Notes: generated from the letters alone by a model not told the origin. 64,000 bases of DNA from Aedes albopictus (GCF_035046485.1 NC_085136.1:155690870-155754869); one strand, 5' to 3'. Positions 34,771-46,616 are shown, numbered from the stretch's first letter. Numbers and translations: made by a program.

Positions 34771-35199
34771 ATGATTGCTGTCAAATTACCTGTGTAAACT
34801 TTCAATTCGATAAACTAACTCTATTTTAGTTTTGTTTAGATTGTATGATTTGTTTTTGAACACAAATCTTACAGATATTGTGGTGGTACGAATTGATAGC
34901 TTGTACATTTTACGATTGTTGGCTTCCGAGGTTCACTGCGGTTGATCACCAAACGGATCAGGTGTCGGAATGCATCAAATTAGAACTTTCGGAAGTAGCA
35001 GCTGCACGAGGAGCCGCTGCAGGTGTAAGTAACATCACAATATCGTATCATTCGTATTTACAGTGTATTACACTGTGACATTTGATCATTTTTTGAATTC
35101 AACAAAATTTAATCTCGAATGAGCGGGGTACAAATAAAAAAGTGTCGTATAAAAGAGTGATGAATACGCGGGGTTTGACAGTACATCAAATAGCAGCTT

Positions 35200-35520
35200 T
35201 TTTAATAACTTCTTCTTCTTTATGGCATTGGAACTTGGCCTGTCTCTCTTCAACTTACTGTTCTTCAGAGCACTTCCACAGATATTAATTCAGTAACAAA
35301 TTTTGAAAACGACGTATAATCAATGCTACACCATTGATTATACGTCGTTTTCAAAATTTGTTACTGAATTGAAGGGCTTTCTTTGCCTGCCACTGCATGA
35401 ATTTGTATAATGTGAGGCAAGTACAATGATACACTATGCCCAGGCAGTCGAGAAAATTTTCGAACCCGCCGTTTCCGGATTGGCGATCTGTAGCCTTAAC
35501 CACTAGGCCAACTGGAGACC
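35200..35520 (-). mobile_element. tRNA-derived SINE
   Basis: On the minus strand the head has an A box TGGCCTAGTGGTTAAGG (35510-35494) and a B-box-like GGGTTCGAAA (about 35467-35458). A body and a short AAGAAGAAG tail (about 35215-35205) follow. Flanks CTTTTTTAATAAC and CTTTTTAGATAAC look like a diverged target duplication taken from the host satellite unit. RNA polymerase III promoter boxes and no coding capacity define a SINE. A palindrome interrupts the body. Confidence 0.8.
35288..35369. repeat. 82-bp perfect hairpin inside the SINE
   Basis: Arms of 38 bp (35288-35325 and 35332-35369) are perfect inverts around a 6-bp loop (CTACAC). The palindrome is absent from the related SINE at 22480-22690, so it is probably a later insertion or local inverted duplication. 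Confidence 0.9.
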
Positions 35521-36409
35521 CTTTTTAGATAACACGATGATCGATTCGTAAGAACATAGCCTCAGACCATATTTTAGACAACCATTAGTGACCCGAATCC
35601 AGTTCTGGGTCCCACTGGAAGTGGTCAAATGTAAAAGTGATCTATACCCATGCATGAGATAAATCAAATCGTGTTTTTTTAGGTAACCTAATGAACGTCT
35701 CAGACTATATTTGAAGACCCGGTAGTGCTCAGGAATCTGTTCCGGTACCGCAAGTAATTTAATGTACTATGCGACACATCACATACCGCCTTTTGTAATA
35801 ACCTGAGGAACGGTTAACTAGAAAATAGGCTCATACCACATTGGAAACTACCATTAGGGTTGCACAATCAGCGTTTGGTGCTTCGCCGGAACTACGAAAG
35901 TAAATAAAATCAATGCAAGCGATCTATATGTGTAAGAGAACCAAATCTTGGAAAATTAAACCCACATACAAACAGGCGTCTCACTATACTCACTACGTTC
36001 TTGTTTTCAACGGTCAATAAAATATAACCTAAAATGTACAGAAAAAACGTTATCGTAGACCGCAAAGTGATCTGTGATTGTGTAAAAAGTCATATCTTAG
36101 CTTGTTAATATCGTCTTGATATTGATCAGCCTCCAGTGTTAGTGAAGGTGCTCAAGCAGTCAACTGAGAAATTTGATTTTATTCAGCTCTGCTTATACGT
36201 TGAACATAACGTCGGACTATGTGCTATCAATAAGTTTTAAATCCATTCAATGATGGCTTTGATAAAATGCTTTTCTTAAAAAAAATATCGGGATTCAGGA
36301 ACACATTGACTTACGTCGACGGAAAGATCGTCGTGAAAACATATACGACGAGAAAGGCACTATCACCACTAGGTGGATTAATTTGGGTTTTTTTCTAAAT
36401 TTTCCTACT

Positions 36410-36530
36410 TTCTGTAATCACTGGTCTATTACAAATTTGGTGTTATGGGATGAGAAAAAAAAAACAGGGGTTTGGGACCCTAGAAGTATCATTGGACCGG
36501 ACCTTCACAGTCCACAGTCACAGTCACAAT
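36410..36530. mobile_element. Fragment of the long-TIR MITE family
   Basis: TTTGGTGTTATGGGATGA, CAGGGGTTTGGGACCC and ATTGGACCGGACCTTCACAG match one arm of the MITE at 41997-61681. The other arm is absent; a short CACAGTC repeat follows at 36508-36540. Confidence 0.65.
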
Positions 36531-36833
36531 CACAGTCCACAAACAACGGTTACGATACATTTTGGTAGGATAAGGGTTCAGAAATTCCTCAATTTCTGGG
36601 TGGGTGAGGATGTTCGGGAGTAACGTCACCCACTTACTACAACTCTGAGCAACTTTAAAGCAGATGCACACAAATGCTAGAAAAGGACCCCATTACAAGC
36701 TCTCAATTATTGGGAGAGATTTTACGATGATCACTTGATCGACAGGCTTTTGGCTCATTAGAATAGGTTTAATTTTAGTACCCACTCGCCAACGGTCGGG
36801 GTTAGATGGAGTAGGACAATATTTTAATGTGTT
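36531..36833. other. Unassigned
   Basis: No gene recognised. It may be the 3' flank of the transposase relic. Confidence 0.35.
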
Positions 36834-37850
36834 CAATGTACATTCGTTTGTGTAAATAAATGTAAATTGTATGTAATTCGTAACGTTAAATAAAATGTAG
36901 TTTGCACGGAACCGCGAGTGTCGTTTTTTGAAGAACCAAGTTCCGAAGGAAATGGATTATCCATTGTGATGGACCAAGATACCCCCCCCCCTTGGATGGA
37001 TTCGTGTTGGGGTTTGGAACCGCTTTTCCACTGCTCGGCTATCGAAGGATTCCCGGTCAAGGACCATTCCCCAACAGGATTGAAAAAAGGTCTATACGGC
37101 GGTAAGAAGATCACGTGAATTCCCGTCGAGCGCAGGTACTCCACGATGCGATGATGGCAGTGGATCTTGGCCCCGTCTAAAATCCATACTGAATGAAACC
37201 CAGGGTATCTGTTTACTGCCCCACTATTCGCAAAACTACGGCAGTACTTAAAGAATTTCTGCCTGGTGAAGTTTCCGTCAGTCATGTACATACGTGTTCA
37301 GAATTCCAGATTGTCCAAGGAAACATAAGAGTGACACTCGAGCTTTCCGATTGAATTCTCCACGGAAAATCAGTTTTCCTCCACTTTAGCATAGCTCCTG
37401 CTCCTTAGCATTCCTCGGTTATCTAGGGATACTTCGTCCAGAAAACACAGGTTATGCAGGTTCCAGTTTATCGATGCAAGTTCGTTGACAAAGTGGCAAA
37501 TTTGGTCCTCCCGCACTTGAATGGCCCTTCGTTCAATAGCCTTCCAGGTATATCCTTCAGCGTGCAGGATTCTAGACACCGAAGCAATACTGATCGAGCA
37601 TTGGAATGTGCGTTCGAACTCGGATTTAGCTTCGTCCAAGAATATTGTCGGATTTGACCTGAATAAATCGATAATCCAACGCCGTTTCTCGACACTAAGC
37701 TGATGAAACACGTTTTCCCTGTCCTTGCGAGTCATAATTCCGTCCTCCTGGTGGCGTTGAATCCAGTTGCTGATCGTGCTATGATGCTTCCCGTAAATCT
37801 TTGCACACTGTTGAAACCGCTTATGACCCTGGGAGGTCCTGCTGACCCTG
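36834..37850 (-). pseudogene. Tc1/IS630-type (DDE) transposase relic
   Basis: The frame starts near 37850 with a helix-turn-helix (RFQQCAKIYGKHHSTISNWI), then VEKRRWIIDLFRSNPT. The first catalytic Asp is in LCFLDEVSLDNRGM, the second in VWILDGAKIHCHH, and the Glu in PPYRPFFNPVGEW. As read, 35 residues separate the second Asp and the Glu; the GE looks like the product of a small indel. A frame break lies at 37370-37291 and the reading is garbled after 37080. Such enzymes cut and paste DNA at TA sites. TIRs were not identified. Confidence 0.8.
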
Positions 37851-38760
37851 AAGGAGCCAGCCTAAACCCCAAGCAGCTGGTCTTAGCCGCGGTCGCTTCC
37901 GGGGTGGGCACACAAGACCTCTTTTGCTCCCAGGTCCCAGGGCGTTGAACGGAGGGAGAGCTTTCAGTAAGAAAAACAGTACAGCAAAGACAATTACATA
38001 CCTTTCATTACGTTTATTGGACGAATACGGTGGGAGCAGAAAGATGGCGTTTAGCGTGGAGCATGGGGTTGCGCCGCACTAGAAGTTGATGACAGTGCCG
38101 GCTGATCAAAAGTGCCTTTTGGGGATTCTCCGTCCAATGATGCAATTCACAGCTCGCTGTTCCGTTTCAGGCCCCCTTGGGGCGCAGCAGATCGCCCAAC
38201 CGCCACCCCGAAAGGGGGTATACATCGGAACGCGGCATTGGCCTCGACAAGCGTCGACGTAGACAGCGACGAAGGGCGGCGTTGGACGCCGAAAAGGACG
38301 GCATCGACCGCGGCGTGGGTTGGTGACGCAGGGTGGTGTTGGTTGCTATGTGGACGGGAGTTGGCCGCCGCGAAGAGCACAATGCGGCTTTGGTCGCGAT
38401 GACGAGCGTCGAGGCGGCGGGTGAAAACGTTGGTGGCCGCAGTGAATAGTGGTGGTCGCCGCGACGAGGCTCGGCATTGGCCGCCGTAAACTCCGGAGAA
38501 ACGTGGGGGGGTACCGAACAATTGATGACCGGCGATATCTCTTGTCTACTGACCGTCGCGAGTACGACCCGACCTCTCGGGCTACCATACACTGACTGAC
38601 TTTTCCTGTTCTCAGTCCATTGCTCTCGGGTCTCTCCATCCACTTCGCGAGAACCAACGCAAAATTCCACCCGAGGACAGCTTCGGCATAACGCCCGAAA
38701 TGCCCAAAACACAACTTTTGCCCACACCATATTTGCATGGGCAGTTAAAATGTGTTTCGC
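37815..38760. mobile_element. Diverged LTR-like copy related to the Ty3 LTRs
   Basis: Several blocks match the 1347-bp LTRs at 42058 and 59947 in the same order: CTAAACC, CAGCTGG, CACAAGACCTCTTTTG-TCCCAG, CCCAGGGCGTTGAACG. A GC-rich tract and GGTGGGAGCAG follow. Similarity is patchy, so this may be a solo LTR of a related family. Frames inside it are artefacts of GC-rich sequence. Confidence 0.45.
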
Positions 38761-40560
38761 GTTAAAGACGGTAACACTGTGTTTGGGAGTATCCCAGGAA
38801 ATAGAAAGCATACAATACGTGGTACTTCGTATTGGCGCAGAGATGCATTTGAACGTGTTCTGGTCATGTTCTGTTCAAAAGACTTGCTCACGAGAGCCGT
38901 GTTCAAGTTCAAACAATGGTGGGCATCTGAACACAGTGCACTGTGTAGCTAATAGCAACAGCGAACTTTGTTGTCACTCGGTCACCATCGCTGAGAAGCG
39001 CCTGTTGGTCGAGTTCGAGATTTTCACTGAGTCAGGCAGGGAAATATTTGCAGAGCTGACGAAATTATCTACTCGTGGTTGGATTCAGACAGATTTGGTC
39101 TCTTATTAGAGGATTCCGCTCACTTTCAATACGTCTCTAAATACATAGGGCATAGTAGAACCCCAACAAGTTCACGGCCGGAGATGCTTCTTGCTAGTCC
39201 GGTTGATGCCCAACTAAGCCACGGTATCGTTGGAATAAAATCTATGTCCGAGGCTTGGTCTGTTTATGACTCGGTGTAATGGGAATAGTCCGTATTTCGG
39301 TCATCCATCGTATACGCAACATCCAACTCAAAACCTTTCACATCCATCGCAAAGTTCGCTGAACTGGTTCGAAAATAACGAATCAATGTGGTGAGTAATA
39401 AATGGAATTGCTGCATTTAAGTAAATATTCAGAAGGAACATGATGGTATCGACCCAGAAATTGGACGGCATACGGCAGACTAATTACACTAGTTTACAGC
39501 ATTTTTGAACTCGGTAAGCTGATGATCGTTTTTGGGTTAGAATCATGCCCTGAGTTCGAAAACGCGAAGGAAAAAAATTACAGTAGAGCGGAAATTTTTT
39601 CGACTTTCCATACAAGGTTGATGATTTGAAATCGATTTTTGTTCTATTTTTAAGCAAAATCGCTCACTTCACACATCTCATTCTCCGTAATCAATGCTCC
39701 GATTGAGCTGATTTTTTTACTGTAACTCACCCACATATGATATGTCAAATAAACGTTGAGAAAGAATTTTTAAATTGTTTTTTTTTCTTATTGAAAAAAA
39801 TACATTTCTTCACAAATTTTTGGAAATTTTGCTAAAATTTAAGGAGATCGTCCCCAAAACTCGCCAATATCTTGATTTTCATCAATCTGACGCAAAACCT
39901 GCATTCAGATGATCGAATGGTATTATATTCAGCTTTTAATTTATGAAAAAAGATTTAAAATTGGTTGAACAAAACGCAAGATATTTGAATTTTATTAAAT
40001 TCCATATTTTAAAAAGTTGTAAAACTCAATATTGAGCTAAAACTCAAAAACTGTTCTACTTTAAATTTTTTGAAGCACAGTTTCGAAATCAGCGCTAAAT
40101 TATGCTTCAAAAATTTTGGTCGTTGACAGAAGTTCACGACTTTCGTTTTATTTTGTAAACTAGTGTTATATGGTCCTAGGCTAGATCTTAGGTCTGAACT
40201 GTCAGTTTTGAACACCGTTGTGTGAGCTATCTAGTTACCTAAGTTGTGTTCAAAAGTGTGAACACGCACGTAAGAGCAATCAGGGAACACTTGATGCACG
40301 CTCACCGCACATGAGTGTTCAAAATGCATTTCTGGGATAAAGCATGTCGACCGAACACTTCCTGCTTGATTCGATACATTGCGTATTTGTAACAAAATTA
40401 TAAGATTTTGCAGAAAAGCACTTCGAACACCACCACTTCGTTCGACCTCAACAATGTTTTGGTTCAAATGGAAATCGAGTGAAATATTTTGACGTTTTTT
40501 TTTTATTTATTTACATTTGGATGGCGCGCAACGCGGCGCATGGCCTAGTGGCGCACAACT
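38761..40560. other. Unassigned 1.8 kb
   Basis: No domain recognised. The 119-codon frame at 38750-39109 and a 66-codon frame in another phase have no familiar motif; I would not call either a gene. Confidence 0.4.
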
Positions 40561-40612
40561 TGTTTGGTGGTCTGCGGATTTCAGAAAAGATTCGCAATAA
40601 CAACCGGTTATA

Positions 40613-40846
40613 CACTCAGAAATAAAAGTATACACGGAATTACTATTATTTATGCATTTTGTATTCGCATCTCTCTCACTCTCTTTTTGTTTTCATGCTA
40701 TCTGCCGTTTAGCCTGGGTTGAAGAGAAGTGTTTCGTCAACCCAGGCGAAGCACCAGATAGCATGAAAACAGAAAGAGAGTGAGAGAGATGCGGATACAA
40801 AATGCATAAATAATAGTAATTCCGTGTATACTTTCATTTCTGAGTG
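40613..40846. mobile_element. TA-flanked fold-back MITE (CACTCAGAAAT ends)
   Basis: Arms of about 95 bp are inverted. Left: CACTCAGAAATAAAAGTATA and onward to CATGCTATCTG. The right arm mirrors it to CATTTCTGAGTG. A short unique centre (40708-40753) separates them. TA flanks both ends (40611-40612, 40847-40848). Non-coding. Confidence 0.85.
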
Positions 40847-40854
40847 TACAGATC

Positions 40855-40925
40855 GCCGCTAGCTTGACCTTATCCGCTACCCAGTTCCCGTTATCGGGAG
40901 GGATGCGATACGAGTCCGACTTCTA
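40855..40925 (-). pseudogene. R1-clade endonuclease relic
   Basis: Minus-strand translation gives SDSYRIPPDNGNWVADKVKL, matching SDPYRVPAGNGNWASDGTRK of the full-length R1-clade copies. A 70-bp remnant abutting the RTE-like relic. Confidence 0.65.
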
Positions 40926-40934
40926 GTAGACATC

Positions 40935-41990
40935 TAGTGGTTTTCAGAAGATGGCGCGGTAGCTGACTATCACCGGAAAGTAGACGAGTAGATATGTGAA
41001 ATCAACGTGAGCGATAATCTCAACAACTCTATGGGAGTCTATCCACGGAGCTACAAGTACGGCAGCACGGGAGGTGTTAGGAACTGCTCAAAGATGACCT
41101 AGGAATGGGTGATTCGACGAGGAGTGCCAGAGCGTAATGCACGAATAGTATGTTGCCACAAGCCGGATGCTGGCTGGTGTCGGAGACCCGGCAGAGCAGG
41201 GAGTGATGAAGAGAAGCAAATAGCCGAAAAACGAATCTACCACCAAAAAAAAAACAGAGCATGAGAAAAATGTGATTGCTTATGGCGCAAGAGTGTATGG
41301 AACAGAATGATATACGTAGATTTTAAGAAACTGTCAATGGCGTGCGGAAAAAACAGCGCCTTCTCCAGTCATGTGCAACGACTGTGATGGAAACTAGCTG
41401 ACAGACAAAACAATGCAATGGTGGCTGCCAGGTAGAGAGAGCATTACCAGGTATTGTTGAACTGTGGGTATGGAAGAGTAGCAGACAAAATTCGAATCGA
41501 CGACTTGTGGAACCTGCAACGCAAGACGAGGTTAGGACAGCCATTAGAGGACTGAAGAACAACAAGGCTGCTGGGAAGAACAAATTCCTGGCCGCGCTTC
41601 TAAAGCATGGTAGTGAGCAGCTGTTTCAACTCTTACAACGTTTAATATTGATGATATAGGAAGATGAAGAACTACTTACAAGTTTGTTTGGATCGCCTCA
41701 TTTGCACTCTATACACGAAAGGACATTGACTGGAGTGCGCAAATTACATAGGAATTACACTTCTCAATTTAGCGTACAACATTTTGTCCGGAATTATGTT
41801 TCACAGGATGAGGCCGATTGAGGAGCCCTTCGTCGAAGAATACCAGGTTTCGTGTGGGCCGATTAACGACAGATCAGATGTTCAACCTCGGCAAATTCTC
41901 GATACATTTCGGGAGTACAACTTGCAGACGCATCATCTGTTCATTGATTTCAAGGCGACGTAAGATTCAGTGAAGATCAACGAGTTATAA
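40935..41990 (+). pseudogene. RTE-like pol relic, first half
   Basis: Translated across frames this reads AVADYHRKVDE, SIHGATSTAAREVLG, GWFDEECQ-like, AEKRIYHQKK and NDIRRF-ETVNGVRKK. RT follows with AIRGLKNNKAAGKNKF, LKHGSEQLFQLLQR, YRNYTSQ-like and QTHHLFIDFKAT, where the catalytic FIDFKA Asp is kept. Many stops and frameshifts show age. The gene breaks at about 41990, where the long-TIR MITE enters, and continues at 61690. Confidence 0.8.
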
Positions 41991-42057
41991 CAAATAACAC
42001 TGCTCGACAAAATTTTACATAATTTGGTGTTATGGGATGAAAAAAAAGAACAGAGGT

Positions 42058-43404
42058 TGTTACCGCTCCTCGAGAACGTGTGTATCGAGACCCAGAGGGG
42101 GAGTCGATCTAAACCTCAGGCTGCTGGGCCAGCCAACGGCAGCCAACGAGGCGTGCACAAAAGGCCTCTTTTGTGTCCTCGAGTCCCAGGGTCGTTGAGG
42201 AGGTAGTGGTGAGGTCTTCGGATTTATTTAGCGAGCTAGAATATGGGGATTAGTTTTTAAACCTTATATTACTTACTCCGAGGCACGAAAAGCGAATGCT
42301 GCGTCCAGCAGTAGCGGCGTGGGGTAGCCGGCAACCGGAGAGGGTATAGGTGCCGGTCTCGTAGCGGCGTGCACCGCCCCAGGCTAGGGGCTAGCAGGCG
42401 ATCAGCGAGGTTGAAGGTGGTGGTTTGGTAGCGGCGTGCTTTGCGGCGGCGGCGGCGAGGGGCTAGCAGACGACCGGCGAGGCCGAAGGTGTCGGATCCG
42501 TAGAGGCGGGCACCGCAATGGCGGCGAGGGGCTGGTAGGCGACTGGCTGGGTCGACGGTGTCGGTTCAGTAGCGGCGTCCACCGCGGCGGCGGCAAAGAG
42601 TTGGTGAAAGACCTCACGATAGTGACGAGCTTGGCTTGATCTACTCCGGCGGCCGGAATGGGGACCCGTGCAGTGGTCTTTGGGGGTCAGACGGTACTTC
42701 CGGCACAGTGAAATACCAGCAGGCTTTCAGGCGAGGACGTCTTCGGTGGGAGAGAGCATCGTAGGCCGCATGCAACGTGGCGGCGAAGTCGGGTGTCGCA
42801 CAACAATGGCGTTCACGAAGGGAGGCGGTAGGATGCCCGCAGCGATAGCGGGTTCGCAACGGTGGCGAGTACTCGGTGACCACGTGCGGCCGGTGGAAAT
42901 ATCGGCCCACGGCGAATAGGGTGCAAAGGCAGCGCGCACCGCAACAACAATAGGACTCTGGTGGGTACTTATCCACGACGATTCCGGATTATGCAGGAAT
43001 CAACGCTCCGTCCACAAGATGGTAACTTTGCGACCTGTCTTCACAAAACTGTTGGTCAATTGACTCCACAGGACTCTCCGATCTTCACGGTGTTTTCACT
43101 TCGACGGTCGAAATACAAAATCAGCCCACCGTCCCATCGATCTCTCTCTTCCCAGCCTCATCAATCAACATCACACTCGCCCGCGAATGCGTTTTCCCAG
43201 ATCCGCTGCATGGCCTGTCATCCACCCAACCAAAGTGCAAAGCCATCTGTTGAGGAATTCTAAACGCCTCCCCTCATTGGTAGCGCTGCCCAGAGCGATA
43301 GGGTTCTCAAACCGCCCCCCAAACCAAGCACGCTAACTAAATGATGAAATCGCAAATTCAAACAACTTTCTCTCATTAAATTGTAATTCATTTTCATGAT
43401 TACA
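42058..43404 (-). repeat. Ty3/Gypsy 3' LTR
   Basis: Begins TGTTACCGCTCC and ends CATGATTACA on the plus strand, so it has TG...CA ends. It is repeated at 59947-61293. The GC-rich middle (42380-42620) gives long open frames on both strands that are not genes. Confidence 0.95.
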
Positions 43405-43798
43405 ATCCGCCTGGGGCTGGGAAGAAAAAGAAATATTGTTTAATATTTCTTTTTCTCACACTACACGTAGTATTCTCACCACTTAAGATTTTTTCTTCGA
43501 CTCAGCTGGTTCGTGCATTCTACCCATGGAATAACTACTCAAACGACCGTTCAGACGAACTTCATATAGATATTTCTACCCAGAAACGCTTCACGAAAAT
43601 AGTCTTTAATAAATCAAGTAAAGAACCAAAAAAAATAACGAAAATCACATGCAATTTAGAAAACAACGCAACATAATCATAAGCTTTAGCTGAATAATCG
43701 AACTTAACACTTAACATTCTGACATCTAATTTTACTCTTATACAAACGATAATTGACAATTACGAAAAAAAAAACTATTTACAACGCGACGTACCGCG
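43405..43798 (-). other. 3' internal end of the Ty3 element
   Basis: Non-coding sequence between the LTR and the errantivirus insertion. It includes a short palindrome around AAAGAAATATTGTTTAATAT (43429-43455). The expected polypurine tract next to the LTR is weak (AGCCCCAGGCGGAT on the minus strand). Confidence 0.6.
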
Positions 43799-44060
43799 AG
43801 TTAACGACGTAGCCAACCAAGAGTTCGACATTCCACACGGCAGTTGGCAGAGTCAGCAGAAATCATCATGGTAACAGCGATCGATAGGTCGATGGGTCGG
43901 ACGTAGTGCCCATCGCATGAGGTGCTGATGCAGCAGCTACCGGCGTACGTTCATCGGTTAGGTGTAACTTAGCTAGGGCCAATAAAGTCAGTCTTTAGTT
44001 AGTAGTAAAGAGGTGTAGACCTTTTTTTAAAAAGAAGTCCCGGTAACGAAACTCCGAACT
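43799..44060 (+). repeat. Errantivirus 5' LTR
   Basis: AGTTAACGACGTAGCC to CTCCGAACT, nearly identical to 51370-51631. A CAATAAAG polyadenylation-type signal lies at about 43981. Confidence 0.95.
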
Positions 44061-44077
44061 GGCGCCCGAATAGGGAC
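44060..44077 (+). promoter_or_regulatory. Primer binding site
   Basis: TGGCGCCCGAATAGGGAC directly abuts the LTR and shares its last T. It resembles the lysine-tRNA-type sites of retroviruses. Confidence 0.8.
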
Positions 44078-45094
44078 CTGCTGAAGTGGAAATCGTATAA
44101 GTTCCTCGGTGAAAAATCGTAAATTCAGTGTTAGTGCAAAAATCCTCGAAAAGTGGGATATCACAAACTCCACACGATTGGTCGAAGGAGCCAAGTACAT
44201 ATCACAAAAGGGTCCCACGAGCCCCACCGTAGCAACCGAAGCAGAGATCAGGACACAGTAGCCAGCCGGCTCGATCGTCATCAGGGCCCCCAGTAGCACC
44301 GCAGCAAACAGGACAACCCGAAGTGACTGCCTGGTTTCTCTCCACAAGCAGAGGTTCCCGAAAATCGTCCCCAAAAGTCCAATGAAGGTGTTGGCAATTT
44401 CGTGAGTACAACAAAAACATACTTTTACTAAATACTAGTGATCGTCCCTCCGAAAATTTAGTGTTCTAAAGTGACAAGTGATATTGTGTTTCCAAAGTGT
44501 CGAAAAAAAGACAAAGAGTCGGTCTTTACTTCTCCAACATCATGAATCAAGCGGAGGCTAACATTCGGGAGGTACCACCTCCACCTGCTTTAACCACACA
44601 GCAATTTATTGATCTCGGTAGAGTTCCGGATTTTGTCCGCGACGTTAAAACATTCAGTGGTGACCCAACCAAATTAATTGATTGGATCACAGATGTGGAA
44701 GCAATTTTTAGAACATACCGGGATAGTCGTGCGACACAAACGCAATTAAACGTCCTAGAAAGAACGATTAGAAGAAAAATCGACGGCGAAGCAGCCGATA
44801 TTTTGAATTCCAATAACATATCGTCCTCATGGGCCGATATTAAAACCACCCTGGTCTTGTATTACAGAGATCAGAGGGATATTAAAACTCTTGACTATCA
44901 ATTAACCTCCATAAAGAAAACGCCTGACGAAAGCCTTAGCACCTACTACAGCCGAGTCACGGAACTGCTATCTCTTATGATCGCACAGGTACAAACGGAC
45001 GAAAAATTAAAAGAAAACGCCGCTGCTCATATAGACTACTTTCGAGATAAGGCTCTCGATGCATTCATTAGAGGACTAGATAAGCCTCTGAGTA

Positions 45095-45944
45095 GGGGAT
45101 TCTGGGGTAATACGCACCACTTAAGGAAGATGCGTCCAAATGCATATAAAAAGGCAATAATTTATTGGTTTTATGCATGCATTCATTGCATATACTTTCA
45201 TTCTAAGAGAAACCAAACAAAACTTCAGCCTTAATACAGTTCAGCTCTTGAAAATAACGTTTTTTGTAAAGACTAACATTACGGCTTCGTATGTTTATGC
45301 GGGGCAGTATGCACCCTTGCTCGGGGTAAAATGCACTACAACAATGGGGCAGGATGCACTCAAACAAAGGGGCAAGACGCACCACAACATTGAGGCAAGA
45401 TGCACCGTCAAGTTTAGAAATATTTTTACATCTTAAACAAAATGCATGTTTTATAAGGTTTTAAGACAAACAATAGCTCAATTTTGTTTGCGATTACTTA
45501 CAGAGCACTCATAGATATTATTACAGCTTGTTTTCTATAGGTGCGTTTTGCCCCAACCAATGGAGTGCATATTGCCCCAATCAATAGCAAAAAATAAAAT
45601 AGTTTAAAACATATAATTTACGTAGATTACTGTTTAGGTTATTTTTCCTATGCTTAGCATTGCCCTCAATGAACTGAATAAACACAACAGCATTAGATGT
45701 TTGGTCGGTTTTCACCATCAAATCATTCGACAAACGATCGGGAAAATTACATCAGAATCGTACTTTTCAATTTTATTCGTTTTTCTCACTAATTGCGTAA
45801 CGCAGATATGTAAAATTTTCCAGATGCTCATTTATTAAGACGTTCTATTAGACTGATAAGGTTTCAAAGCTCTAAAACCGGTAATCCCTGAAAAACAAAG
45901 GGGGTGCGTTTTGCCTCGACAGTGCGTATTACCCCAGATGCCCC
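45095..45944. mobile_element. TA-flanked MITE inside errantivirus gag
   Basis: Inverted ends of about 23 bp (GGGG-x2-TCTGGGGTAATACGCAC) are flanked by TA (45093-45094, 45945-45946). Inside, GGGGCAGGATGCACT-like motifs repeat (45301-45410) and appear inverted near 45545-45580. Non-coding. TA targeting points to Tc1/mariner-type mobilisation. Confidence 0.92.
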
Positions 45945-46607
45945 TATTTTGCTTAAAAGTACAAACCCTCGAACGTTAGGTCAAGCTTTTAACTTCTGTG
46001 TTGAGTACCATAACATGGATATTCGCACAGCCCCATTTAGAAATGAATTTGGTAATCATTCAACACCGAAACCGCGAGAACCACCAAAATTACCCCCAAG
46101 ACCACAGTCTATGCAACCGAGGCCATTCATACCACCTCCACCACCTCCAAGAAGACCAAACTTTTTCCAAAACTATGCTTTACCTCCTAAACCGATTCCA
46201 CAAACTAACCCGTTTAGACCAAATCCACAAAACGCATTTAGGCCATTTCAAAACAACCCATTCAGATCATTCCAAAACACTCCATTTGGAACCCCGAAAC
46301 CAGAGCCTATGGAATTAGATTCCAGTGGTCAAACGCGAATGATAAATTACGGCAACCGTCCGGTAATGAATTTGAAACGTTCTCACCCACCGTCACTGCA
46401 ACAACACCAAGCATTTAAACGACAAGCGCACCCGCTAGAAGCTTCCTATGCAAACCCCGAATACTACGGATACCCCGATTATGACTACGATTATGGGTAC
46501 GAACAGTATTGGGATGAAACTCAATACGACGGCTCGTATGAACAATCCGAGCAAGCTGCATTGATAGAGGTCAACGATCAAGACAGGAACAATGCTCAAG
46601 AAACTAA

Positions 46608-46614
46608 TTTTTTA
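46608..46614 (+). promoter_or_regulatory. -1 frameshift slippery site (gag-pol)
   Basis: T_TTT_TTA lies in the correct phase of the gag frame, just before the gag stop. Pol is in the -1 frame and overlaps the end of gag. This is the classic retroviral slippery heptamer class. Confidence 0.85.
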
Positions 46615-46616
46615 GA

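Larger units (their letters stand above)
35190..35930. repeat. ~151-bp tandem repeat, second block
   Basis: The degenerate unit resumes (CATCAAATAGCAGCTTTTTT, CCTCAGACCATATTTTAGAC, CATGCATGAGATAAATCAAA). The first unit is interrupted by the SINE at 35200-35520. Confidence 0.75.
33049..36358. mobile_element. 3.3-kb TIR element filled with tandem repeats
   Basis: The left end GCCTTTCTCGTACACC (33049) and right end GACGAGAAAGGC (to 36358) are inverted over 11-12 bp. The left end also forms a subterminal hairpin (GCCTTTCTCGTACACC with GGTGTACCGAAAGGC). Next come a (GT)n run and about ten or more copies of a ~151-bp unit. The left part looks like a repeat I associate with mosquito genomes. No transposase frame is present. 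Confidence 0.6.

Noticed and set aside
38112..38811. Frames up to 214 codons on both strands
   Set aside because: GC-rich LTR-like sequence with mutually overlapping frames; no domain.
38750..39109. 119-codon and overlapping 66-codon frames as a host gene
   Set aside because: No recognisable motif, no splice or start context, and neighbouring sequence is repetitive.
42402..43263. Arg/Pro-rich frames and a 100-codon frame, repeated at 60291-61152
   Set aside because: They lie inside the Ty3 LTRs and recur only because the LTR does; no motif supports a protein.
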